Source of the DNA: Oscarella lobularis | Lineage: Eukaryota; Porifera; Homoscleromorpha; Homosclerophorida; Oscarellidae | NCBI RefSeq assembly: GCF_947507565.1 | Contig: NC_089179.1 | Coordinates: 186,001-250,000 of the forward strand | Direction: 5' to 3' | Length of the DNA: 64,000 nucleotides | Shown: piece after piece, positions 13,317 to 23,600 of the stretch | Layout of the letters: each line of letters begins with the position of its first letter | Numbering within the stretch: position 1 is the stretch's first letter | Made by a program: the position numbers and the translations under genes | Notes under the pieces: generated by a model | Databases searched by the model: none | What the model saw: the letters and a program-made list of their open reading frames with translations, nothing else | Told to the model about the DNA's origin: nothing

Positions 13317-13459
13317 CGAAATAGAGCGTTTTTTGGATCTTTTCTTAGTGTAGTGTAAGTGCGTAGATAGAATGTTCATGTTTGAAGTGGGTCATATTTT
13401 GCAAATGTTAAAGTTCAGAGGGAGGGTTTGATTGAACTATTGAGAACGGCGGTCGCCTC

Positions 13460-14503
13460 TTACGAAAGATACAGCGCCCATAGTAGGGCTAAGATCGTAA
13501 GAACGGAAGCCTTTTGAGCCGCTTCTGAACCTAAGACAAACAAGGAGAATAATTACACTACCCAATTAGCTGAGCTAGTTTTACTTGGCACTGAAGGAGG
13601 ACGATTTGTGACAACCGGTTTAGACGTCTTCGGCTTTGCGGTAGTCGCACTTTCAGTCACTTGAGGTGCCCCAGTCGTTGCTTCTTTCGCGGTTGCTGGG
13701 TGTTGGGTGGTTGACGGTTTGGTGGAGGCCTCGTGGGTCGTTGGGTGCTGAGTAGTAGGTCCCATCGTAGTCGGTTCCATTGTAGACGATTCCATCGTAC
13801 TAGTAGTCGGTTCCATTGTAGTCGGTTGCATCGTACTAGTTGTATTCGCCGATTCCGCTGTAGTCGGTTCCATTGTAGTTGGTTCCGTCGTACTCGTTGT
13901 ATTTACCGATTCCATTGTAGTCGGTTCCGTCGTACTCGTTGTATTTACCGATTCCATTGTAGTCGGTTCCGTCGTACTAGTTGTATTCACCGATTCGGCT
14001 GTAGTTGGCTCCATTGTAGTCGCCCATGCCGCTGTGCTTGGTTCCATTGTAGTCGGAGCCATCGTACTCGGTCCCATTGTAGTCGGTTCCATTGTCGTCG
14101 GTCCCTCCGTCGTAGATACCACTGACATATTAGTTGAAACTGGCGCACTTGTTGACATATTTGTCGACGCATTCGTTGGCATATTTGTCGACGCATTCGT
14201 TGGCATATTTGACGGGGTATTTGTTGGCATTGACATATTTGTTGGCATTGACATATTCGTTGGCATTGACATATTTTGCCACATTGACATATTCGTTGGC
14301 GGCATCATCGTAGAATTCTGACCTGCACATACTCTATAGATATGGCGCTCACCAAACGAAAACGCATTCGTGATTACCGCTAACTGTCGCCGACGACAGT
14401 AGACAGGCAACGAACGACACGCAGATGAAATCAACATGCACTACACATTTGTTTCTTTGATACCGAGCCGTGCAAACGTCAAATAAAATCGTCTACCTTT
14501 CAT
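13460..14503 (-). CDS. Mucin-like GPI-anchored surface protein (predicted)
   Basis: Splicing by eye gives a complete secretory protein. A 7-nt first coding exon (14503-14497, ATGAAAG) has a GTAGAC donor. Exon 2 (14440-14378) then reads on as a signal peptide, core FICVSFVACLLSSATVS. Exon 3 starts at 14322. The ectodomain is almost wholly Thr/Ser/Met/Pro: TNMSMP-type hexapeptide repeats (about 14145-14310), then MEPTT and TTEPTTMESVNTTS repeats (about 13740-14110). It is dense in O-glycosylation sites and has NMS/NTT N-glycosylation sequons. A GTAAAA donor (about 13590) joins to an exon ending at 13460 that encodes S-SEAAQKA followed by VLTILALLWALYLS and a stop, the layout of a GPI-attachment signal. 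If that last intron is not removed, the frame stops at 13553 without an anchor. No orthologue is recognisable, as is usual for mucins. Confidence 0.65.
13850..13995 (-). repeat. Three near-identical 45-bp coding repeats (TTEPTTMESVNTTS)
   Basis: Adjacent direct repeats of 45 bp in frame with the mucin ectodomain. Near identity at the DNA level suggests recent expansion, so copy number is likely to vary between individuals or be collapsed in assemblies. Confidence 0.75.
14145..14310 (-). repeat. Short tandem repeats encoding TNMSMP units
   Basis: In-frame tandem units of about 18-24 bp encoding T-N-M-S-M-P and variants (TNAS, TNMP). They lie within the mucin-like gene and are coding. Confidence 0.8.
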
Positions 14504-14596
14504 GATTTTCCGTTGCTCGTTGACGGACAGAACTGATTAAGTTTCATTGGTTGTTTTGTTATTGACGTCACAATTATCTCTAATGCGCATGAATGG

Positions 14597-15958
14597 TCAC
14601 GAACACAATGAGACGTCTCTTCCTGTTAGGGCGTCTTTATAGAGTTTGATTGTTTTTCTCGACATTTTAAAGTTCGCAATGCACCCGTCAAAACCAGACT
14701 TATAAGGCTTGAGCATAACGCTTTCAGCCGGAAGTCCTCCTAAAACAAAAAATTGTATTCAATCAAACTCAAACTGTTTTACCGATGTATATTTTGTTAT
14801 TTATGGTAAAACGGGCACTGATATTTTTTCGATATTTTTGACTGTTGTAAATAGTTTTGTCAACGGTTAATTTCACAGAGTGCTGGTACCTAAAAGTAGG
14901 AGTTGCCTACTTTTGTACCGGAAGAGTTTTACGGTACCTCTTTATGTGAGCAACATGCCATCGTCCGTCGTCAACCTTCAAGTTAGTCTGCAGTATTTGT
15001 TGTCCGTTTCCCACATCAAATCTGCACAAAACATTTACTTTTACTAGAATTTAGCAGCCCTAGTAAGTCTGCCAGTAGTTCAACGTCTGTTGTACCGAAG
15101 ATGGAGTTCTCCATTTGTTATACCCAAAGCGAAAAAAATTTTATACGGTCTGACCTAAAAGCGGATTCACTGTACACTGCATAATATACTGTGTGATAAT
15201 AGAACTTTCCCACCGGCGGTAGATATAGTAGAAGAGCACTTCTGGCTGACTTAGTCTTGAATTTTATGCTAAATTCTGTTCGTTTCGGATGAGGAAAATA
15301 CGTCTCATAAACGGCGTAGCTTATCCGACGAAAGTAGGCGAATCCCGAGCTAACATCTAAGCAACGCATATAGATGAGTGTTTTGACTGCGGATACATAT
15401 TGATGTGAGAGTGACCTCGCTCGCAGTACACTCCTGCTTTTCTGATTGGACAGCTACAGTGATAGCGGTTGTCGCCAGGAGTGTATCTGCATGAATCGGG
15501 CGTACGACAGCGATGCTTTGCATTGCACGGATTTATAGCTTTTCCCGTCGAAATTTTGCGGGGAACTGCCGTGCAAAAAATCAAGAGCTGGCTTACTGCA
15601 GAATTATTGCTAGTACCGTGAGTTGCATTGACGCAATAGCAAGTACACTGCCTTTTATTTTCACACAGTTCACCTGAACAGGTCAATTTCGTGCGCGATA
15701 GAGAACCACTCTGCCACATAGTATGAATATAGCACGGTGGCTTGTTAGGACACTCCTTGGGCCCAGCTATGGGCTTGCAATTGGTCTGATATTCAGGAAG
15801 GCAGCCTTCCTTTGTACGGCAGTCATAGCACGTTACTATAGAAAAGTATTGGCGCGTAGTAGCCTTGATTCCTTTTTACCTGTCCCTGGACTCTCAGTCT
15901 TCGAAAACCGCGGGAAAATAACGAAAACTAACAAACAAATGCTAAGATAAGCTGTCAT
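14597..15958 (-). CDS. Secreted Cys-rich / EGF / laminin-G protein
   Basis: Start at 15958 gives a signal peptide (core YLSICLLVFVIFPRFS). Next comes a Cys-rich segment (about 15840-15610: CYDCRTKEGC, CPNKPPC, CTCYC). Then an EGF-like module (about 15545-15410: NPCNAKHRC, HCSCP, GVYCER). A phase-1 junction joins the EGF exon to DVSSGFAYF, the first strand of a laminin-G domain (about 15362-14597) that shows VDDGRWHVAHIKR, LTVDK, GGLP and GFDGCI. The final Cys and stop follow (RDVSLCS, stop 14597-14599). No membrane helix is seen, so it is predicted to be a secreted matrix protein, by domain content related to the agrin/neurexin/slit class. The ligand is unknown. Inner exon boundaries are approximate. 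Confidence 0.75.
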
Positions 15959-16954
15959 GGCACACCTCTTTATGACGTCACGTATTAATCTTCGCGTTGA
16001 TTCATATTCATTTTGTCTGCGCATCGTCGCAGGCTGTCACGTGCGCGCATCGAGAAGATAAACAACCCCCGCATCTCTCCGTCTCTTTGCGGAGAGCAAG
16101 AGAGCAAAGCTGCTCTCCAGCCGACTCATTCATCGTCGAGCAACACAAGAACGCGCAGATTTCGAAGCCAAACTGCGGCCGTTTCGGTAAGCCGAGCTAA
16201 GCGCGGAAGCGAATCCCGAACGAGTAGAACAAGGAAATAGCCGATAACTGGCTTCTTCTCCAGTCGGGCTTCACTCGCAACGTGCCACAAACTCGACAAT
16301 CGAACGATTAGCACCGTGAGAAAAGATGACAGTAAGGAGACCTCATGTTTGTTCCCCCGTGTCGTTCGGCCCCCTACCATTAGTAGCAGCAATGAGAGCT
16401 GATGCCTTGATGAGAGTAAACGCCCTCCTCCCCTTCCTCCCTCCGAACGATAAACGCGACGACCGTCGACGAACTTTTTTGTCGTCGCTCGCACGAATTA
16501 GTTAGGTTAGTAGGTTTCATTCCTCCGAAAAGTAAACAGTCCGCATTTTGCACAGGATGCGAGACGCCGTAGTACTGAGTAGGATTTAGATAGGGAGGGA
16601 CCGTATGGCGCACATTAGGCCGAAAATCGCATTTAGCCAACCCCTTTGATGCTGTCCCAGTCAAGCTTGTAGATTAGGAAAGCCGGACCATCTGCCGCGA
16701 CCGGCTCCTCGAGCGCATGAGAGGAGGAGGCCTATTATCCGATCAGACTAAACAGCTTTGCTACCTCCGATCTATCTCCGCCTATTATTGCCAAGCAACC
16801 GCCCTCTTCGTTCCATTCACAATAAATAACGTCCCTTTTCTAAGGAATCCGTTACGCGTCACGCTCAAGTGTCGTCAGCTGACGGGCGCCAGGTCAGTCG
16901 GAACCGTGCATTCCACTCGCACACAAGCCCGCAGTCTCTCTCCCTCTCTAACTC
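15959..16954. other. About 1 kb intergenic region between divergent genes
   Basis: The longest gene-free stretch here. It lies between the starts of the LamG gene (-) and the cytospin gene (+), so it should hold both promoters and 5' UTRs. A CACGTG E-box occurs at 16038-16043. Short open frames on both strands (for example 16126-16494 and 16380-16664 minus) have no recognisable domain and look like chance. Confidence 0.5.
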
Positions 16955-19900
16955 ATGGTACGCGGTGTTATTCAGATATCGAGTATCGTCGTCGATGCCG
17001 GTCACGGCGGAGGCGGAGGCGGCGGAGGCGGCGGCGGTCATAGAGCCGTCTCCAGCGTCGTCGTACCGGCGAAGAAATCGGAGAGCGGCAGTCGCGATGG
17101 AAGCACGTCGCCAATGTCGCCGCCGGCGAAAACGACGACAACGAAAAAACGGATCGTCGTGAAGAAAATCGTTCGAAAACCAAAGGGAACAACAACAACA
17201 ACGGGCGGCGCAACTCCGACTCCGACTCCGGTTCCAACTTCGACGACGAAGTAATTTTCATACCGGGGAACCGACATTAGATCAATTATTAGGGCTGTGA
17301 CGAGATCCGCTTCGCTTCCGCGTTTTTAGATCGGTGAACGGCGTCAGTAAGAAGAAGACGACGACGACGACGACGGAGAAGCCGAAAGCGTCGTCGTCGT
17401 CGCTCTTCGACGACACGGACGACGACTTCTCGCGAATGTTTAGCGCGGGCGTGAAGACGAATAATGGTAGGTAATTGCCTATTCCTTGTGTCCGTCGAGA
17501 AAAATAGGGTCAGTGGGAGGGAGGGAGGGAGCAATAATGCAATCGGCGCGACTCCTTCGTTAGCAGCGAGAGTCTTCTTACGAGATTACCCTTCTGTGTA
17601 GATGTCGATGATTCCATGCTATTTTTGTCGTCGCCGGCAACTCAGCCTCGAAACGTCAAACGACTTCAATCCAAGGATTCCGCGCCGCCGCCGCCGCCGC
17701 CGCCGCCACCTTCGTCGTCTCCGCCTCCCTTACCGTCGTCGGCGCCGCCTCCTCTTCCGGAATCGGAAGTTCCGTCGCCTCCGCCTCCGGAGGACCCCAT
17801 TGTCGTCTCCGCCGCCGTTACGGTGCCGAGTGTCGTCGGTCGTCTCAAAACGGAATTGGAACGAGTCGTCGACGAGAAACGACGCGTCGAGAAGGAGCGC
17901 GACGATTTGAAACGCGAATTGGCGACGTTTGCGACGTCGAAGACGACGGTCGACGAGGCGACGCGCACGATCGAGCGTCTGCGCGTCGATTTGGATCGAT
18001 CGAACGACGAGACGAAAGCGGCGCGCGACGAAATCGAGAAATGGAAACGGGAGAGTCGTCTTTTGCGCGTCGAACTCGACGACGCTTTGAAGGAGTTCGA
18101 AGTGTCGACGGCGGAAGCGAAGGAGTTGAAGGAGGACAAGGAGACGCTCGTCTTTCTTCGCGCGTCGTTTCAGAAGAAATTCGCCGAAGTGAAGGACGAG
18201 AATACGGAAATGGCCGCGCAGCTGGCGAAGACGGAAGAGGACCTGGCGACGACGATTCGAACGCAGCAGACCCAGCAAAAGGAGTTGGAAAAGACGCGCG
18301 AAGAGGTGACGGGACTCGTGATGGCGTTCGAGGAGAAGATCAATCTGATGGAAGTCGAAAACGATTCGCTGATCGAGGACATACGCGCGACGCGCGCCGC
18401 GGCGAAACGCTATCGAAAAAAGTGCCAGGATCTGGAGAAGGAGACGGAGAAGTTGAACGGCGCGCTGACGCGAGCGCAAAACGCCAACGCCGACGAGGTG
18501 AGCAAAGCGAGAAAGGCAGCGGAGTCCGAAGAGACGACGATTGCGCGGCTTCGTAAGACGATCGCCGAGCTCGAGGCGGACGGATTAAAAGCGAGGCGAG
18601 CGCACGAGATGCGTGCGAAGGAGTTGGAGGAGGCCGTCGAGACGGCGTGCGCTCGCTCGACGGCGAACGAGGAGACGATCGTCGCTTTGAGAGCCGACGT
18701 CGCCGAGTTGGAAAGCGAGAAAGCCGATCTGACGAAAACGGTCGGGGAGCTGAGAAAAACGGCGAAGGAGACGACGTTGCGACGCGACAAGAAGCGCGAG
18801 ACGGAGGCGGACTTGGAGAGCGAGAAAAAGGAGATGATGGATTACATCATCGAACTGGAAGACAAAGTCGATCAACTGGAAAAAGATCAAAAAACGAAGG
18901 CACTCGACTTCAAAAAGGAGATGAAAGAAATGAAAGAAAACTGGCGCAAAGAGTCGAATCGCGCAAAGAAACTCGAAGCGGAGGTGAACGACTTGCAAGG
19001 CGAAGTCAAAATCAAACGCAATTTGGAAGAGGAAACGGTCGTTCGAGCGAAACGGCACTCGGAGGAGATTGACGACTTTCGCGCGGCGATGACGGACTTG
19101 AAGGACGAATTGGATCGTGCGCGTCGCGAATGCGAGACGGTCGAGTCGTCGCTTCGTTCGGAGTACGAGACGAAATTGGCGACGGCACGACACGAGTCGG
19201 AGAGCTTGGAGACTCGTTTGACCGAAGTCGAAGCGAGTCGCTACGAATTGGAAAACGAATTGAAAAAAGTAAGTGCGTCGTCGTCGCCGTCGAAGACGAC
19301 GATGATACGAAAGACGACGACAGTCGTCACGCTTCAATCGTCGTCGAGCGAAGAGGAGGAAAGCGTGTTCAACGTCGCCGCGACGGACGAAGTCGTCGAC
19401 GTGCCGGACGGCGCTTTGTTGTCGCGTCCGTCCGCTAAGAGTCGATCGTCGACGCCGAAAAAGTCGCCGACGCCGGAGGTCAAGGAAGACGCTGCCGCCG
19501 CCGCCGCCGCCGCCGCGTCTTCTCCGGCTACCAAAGCTCGTTGGGAGCAGGTGAAAACGGCCGTTGTTACGCGCGACGCTTCTCCGATAAACGCGAGGAA
19601 GCCGGAGGGTGGGGGAAGAAGCCGCGTCGCTTTTGCCGCCCAGTGAGATCGTTTTGCGGGTGTTAATGTTTGCTTTATTACTTATTTCTTTCTTGTGTGT
19701 GTCAAGGAAATTTGGCGCTAGTCGCTTTAGTGGCGGCGGCGGCGGTTTTGAGAAAAAGCCGTTGAAGCGGTCGCACACGTTCACCCCGGGTTCTCGAGCC
19801 GGAAGAGGTGGCGAGGGACAGTCAAAGAAAGAAATGCTTTTGCAGTGGGTCCAGCAAAAGACCGATGGCTATAGGGTAAAGAAAAAGGGTCTTTTTTTTG

Positions 19901-20264
19901 AAGAGCGTTCCTCATGTGTTTTTTTATTTACCAGGACGTCAACGTTACGAATTTCGCGCGCTCTTGGAATAACGGGATGGCTTTCTGTGCTCTCATTCAT
20001 CACTTCTTTCCGACTAAGATTCCCTTTGACACGCTGAAGAAAGAGAACAGGGTAAACAGTGCAGCAATTGCTTGATTTTTTTTTTCAACGCGTTTCTAGG
20101 CTGAAAATTTTGAGCTTGCCTTTCGAGTAGCCGAAGACGAAGGCGGCGTTCCTCCCTTGTTAGAAGTGGAGGACATGGTTGCAATGGAAGTTCCTGATTG
20201 GATGTCCGTCATGACGTACGTGTCCGTCATTTACTCTCACTTGGCTGCGCGAGATAGAAAGTGA
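16955..20264 (+). CDS. Cytospin-like protein (SPECC1/SPECC1L family)
   Basis: Cytospins crosslink actin and microtubules and act in adhesion and cytokinesis. The N-terminal part (16955-17800) is disordered, with Gly, Lys/Thr and Pro runs. One large exon (17602-19642) encodes a coiled coil of about 480 residues (about 17820-19270) and a Ser/Ala-rich linker. The C-terminus is a calponin-homology domain split over three exons (about 19810-20260): MLLQWVQQKTDGY, NVTNFARSWNNGMAFCALIH, FFPTKIPFDTL, FELAFRVAE and PDWMSVMTYVSVIYSHL. This is the cytospin/smoothelin subtype and sits at the C-terminus, as in SPECC1. The ATG at 16955 is the first in frame and is plausible but not certain. Stop TGA at 20262-20264. 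SPECC1 and SPECC1L are vertebrate duplicates, so no single symbol is given. Confidence 0.85.
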
Positions 20265-20631
20265 GCGCAACGAGAGCTAAGGAACTTGACTAGTAAAAAA
20301 GTAATATTGCAATTTTGTGTTAGCTTATACATGTTATTGATAAATTTTATTTGTTGATTTACTATCGTAACTCGTTAGCGTACTACCGTAATCCGGGAGC
20401 TCACTTTCTTTTTTTTGTTTAGAGTGTTTTTATTCTTCCTTTTAGCCCTTCTAGGCCCGCCAGGGTGCTCGCCCGTTGCGTGGAGCATAGTCGTCGAATT
20501 TTAGTCATCGAGATCCCCTTTTCGGCACCGTGCCTCGTTTTGTTTATATTTCGATGTGATCTCCTTGCAACTTGCAACGAACACCCCTCCACTCGTACCG
20601 ACCTCAAACGACCCTCGCGCCACCGAAACAA
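20265..20631. other. Intergenic region between cytospin and RIM-BP genes
   Basis: A 367-bp gap with T-rich runs (about 20408-20420) and no recognisable coding segment. It should contain the cytospin 3' end and the promoter and 5' UTR of the RIM-binding protein. Confidence 0.5.
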
Positions 20632-23600
20632 ATGGAAGAAACGATCAAGAAGCTAAAAAGCGACCTCGAAGCGGAACGCCAGCGCGCGAAGCAACTCCAA
20701 CGCGAAAAAGCGCACGACGTGCGACAAGCGAAGCAGGAAGCGTCTCGCGAACGCGATCGAGCGATCGCCGAAGCAGCGAAGCGTCTCAACGCGGAACACG
20801 CCGCCGAACGCGAAGCCCTCCGCGACGCGCTCGCTCGACAAAAGGAGCACGACATTCGACACGCGCTCAAAGCGAAAGACGAGGAAATGCGCCAGGTGCG
20901 CGAACAGCTCGCGCGCGAAAAAACGACGGCGATCCGTCACGCCGCCGCCGGGGCGCGACGCGAAACGATGGAGGCGTTTCGCGATCAAGTCGAAACGGAT
21001 CGCGCGAAATCGATGGAGGAATTGTGGACGCTTCGCGAGGCGAAGACGCGTCTCGAGGACGAGGTGCGGGTCCTTCGCGACGCCGAGCGCGAGAGCGTCG
21101 ACGCGACTCGACGATTGCGACTCGAATTCGAAGCGGAACGCGACGCGCTTCTGCGCAAATCGAAGCAGGACGCGGCGCGCGACGCGCAGCAGATACGACT
21201 CGCCGAGCGCATCGTTCAGCAGAAGGAACGCGAGGCGTTGCTCTATCAGCAGCAAGCGAAGCAACTCGTCGTCGAAAAGGAGACGATTGGGGACGAATTG
21301 ACGCGATTTCGCGAGGCCGAATCGTGGGAGAAGCGCAGTGCGGCGAAAAACGATAGCATTGTGGAGGGAATGGTGAGTTTCTTTGATTAAGAATCTGATT
21401 TTTTAATTAATTAATTAATTAAGGAAAGGGAAATGATGATTAAGACGAATCGATATCGAGACCAGATGCGATTATTAGAAGAGAAAATTGCCGCGCTGAA
21501 AACCGAGTACGCCAACTTGGTACGAAAAATTCAGATTCATCAAAACGACCAGACTCCCATACAAACATTTTTTCAGAAACGCGGAAGCGCCGACAAGGAT
21601 CACGAGGAAAAGGTCAAACGATTGCGACAGAGAAATAAGGAATTAGTGGCATTGGCACGAAGACTCGAAGATCAGAATAAATCGCTGAAAGATTCAAATC
21701 GTTCACAGTCCAATGTAAAAATCAATATATATATATAACGTTTGTGGTTTAATTAAGACGTTTTTTTTCTCTTAGAGCGATTCGAATCGAGAGTTGGAGG
21801 CGTATAAGAGGTCAGTTGCTCGCGAGAGAGCGAAAGAGCAGGCCGAACACGCGCGAGTGCTGTCGGCGAAAAAGCGAGAAAGAGACGAGCTTGCCGAACG
21901 TTTGGCGAAGAAGGAACGCGAATTGCATCAAGCGACGACAAACAAGGTAAGAAAAAAAATAAATGTCATTCCGTACTGACGTTTTTTTTCTCTCGTAGGG
22001 AATGCGTGTAGATTCCGTGGATGAGGTAGAGAAGGAATTAATCAAAATTGCGTAGAAAGAAACGTTTGGTTTGTCTTAGTTGGTAAAAGTGCGGGAGAAG
22101 GTCGAATCGCTTGAAAATCTGATGAAAGCCATGGCTAAAGAGAAGCTTCACTTTGAACGAAATCTCACTGAAGTGCGTATGAAAAGGAAATCAATTTATT
22201 TGGAATATATCGTCTTTAGAATCCGACGAGTGCCGCTCAATTGCAAAATCTTCAAGTTCGCTTCGACGCTCTCGAACACAACAAGAAGCAATTGGACGCG
22301 ACGTTAGCGAAGAGAAACGCGGACGTCGCCGAGTTAAGAGAAAAGGTACATATAATCACGGGGGGCCCCCCCTTTTGTTTGTATCCTTTGTACCGTCGTT
22401 TCTAAGGTCGCGCGGATGGAGGAAAAGGAACGCGATTTGCAAGCGGCTGTGCAGAAATTGGCTTCCGATAATTCTCGTCTTGTACGTGTAACGCTATACG
22501 TGGGAACAATGTCTATATAATGTATTTATTTAGGAAGCTGAGCTTGAGTTATGCGTCACGTCGCGAGCTGATCTCGAACGTAGGATATCCGTTGCGGAAG
22601 AAAGAGCTAAAGAAGCGGAAACGGTTCGCTCTGTTTTATTAAAAATCTCCCCCTCCCTCGTTGTGAATGTTTTTTTCGTGAGCAGGTCAAGGCGCAGTTT
22701 GCTGACGTGGAAAATCAACTTGAGCAGACGAAAGACGATCTGAGCGTCGCTCAAGGAGACAACGCCAAATTGTTGAAAAAAGTGGAGGAGGAAAACAAAA
22801 GAGTCAAGGTAAACGCACCCTTAAAAAAGAAATAACTTTCTAATTGATTTATTCAGATCGCTGAGAACGACATCGTTCAACTTCGATCCGCCTTGGAAGC
22901 CGCCGAATTGAAGCTAGCCGAGCGAGATGCAGAAATCACCAGTTTGAGAGAAGTGAGATCAAAAAAAAAAAACGTTCCCCACGCCATATATAACTCTCTC
23001 TAGACTCAGAATCCTCTCCGGATGTCGCTATCGGGCAATGACATCGTGGAAGAGTTGCACGTGCGTTTTAATATAACTAAAATGCGTTCTGTTCTATTTC
23101 TGATGTAAAGGTGCGCGTTCGGGAACTGGAAGAGGAATGCGCTGAAAAAGAATTGCAGCAAATCGCTTTGAAGGATCGTCTTGAACGTCTTGACAGCACC
23201 GGATCCGACTTGGATTTGGGCTTGGGTTCTCCGAAGTCGTCGTCTCCGCCGTCGGCGATGAGAAGACGAACGTCGACGGAAAAACTAATCGACAGTCTTC
23301 AAGACTCGGACGATTCCGATGACGCGGAGGATATCATGACGTTTCTCAAGAATCCGAGCGCGAAGAAGAAAAAGAACGGAATCGTAAGTCCAGAGAACGA
23401 GAAGAGAAAAACGTCGAAAACAGAAACGGACGATGAAAAACGAGCGAATTCGGCGGCGGCGGCGGCGGCGACAACCGTTAGCACTCCGCCGGCGATTGGT
23501 TCCCTGCGAGACGAATTCGCCGCGTTGGGAGAGAACGTCGAGAGCGAATACGATTCGCTCAGCGACGAAAGCGACAATGACGACGACGACGACGGCTACG

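Noticed and set aside
13850-13995. Regular 45-bp direct repeats resembling a CRISPR array
   Set aside because: There are no unique spacers; the units are contiguous, in frame and in a eukaryotic mucin gene.
13733-14321. Plus-strand open frames through the mucin repeats
   Set aside because: Open only because of repeat composition. The minus frame gives signal peptide, mucin domain and GPI tail.
16126-16664. Minus-strand open frames in the gap before the cytospin gene
   Set aside because: No recognisable domain, no convincing splice partners, low-complexity Arg/Glu segments.
18585-19784. A 399-codon minus-strand open frame opposite the cytospin coiled coil
   Set aside because: Its Arg/Leu/Phe-rich composition is the antisense image of Glu/Lys/Asp codons. 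It has no domain, and the plus strand has a continuous coiled coil leading to a CH domain.
20653-21264. Long plus- and minus-strand frames overlapping the RIM-BP coiled coil
   Set aside because: They are Arg/Ser-rich shadows; the plus frame from 20632 splices on to SH3 and FN3 domains.
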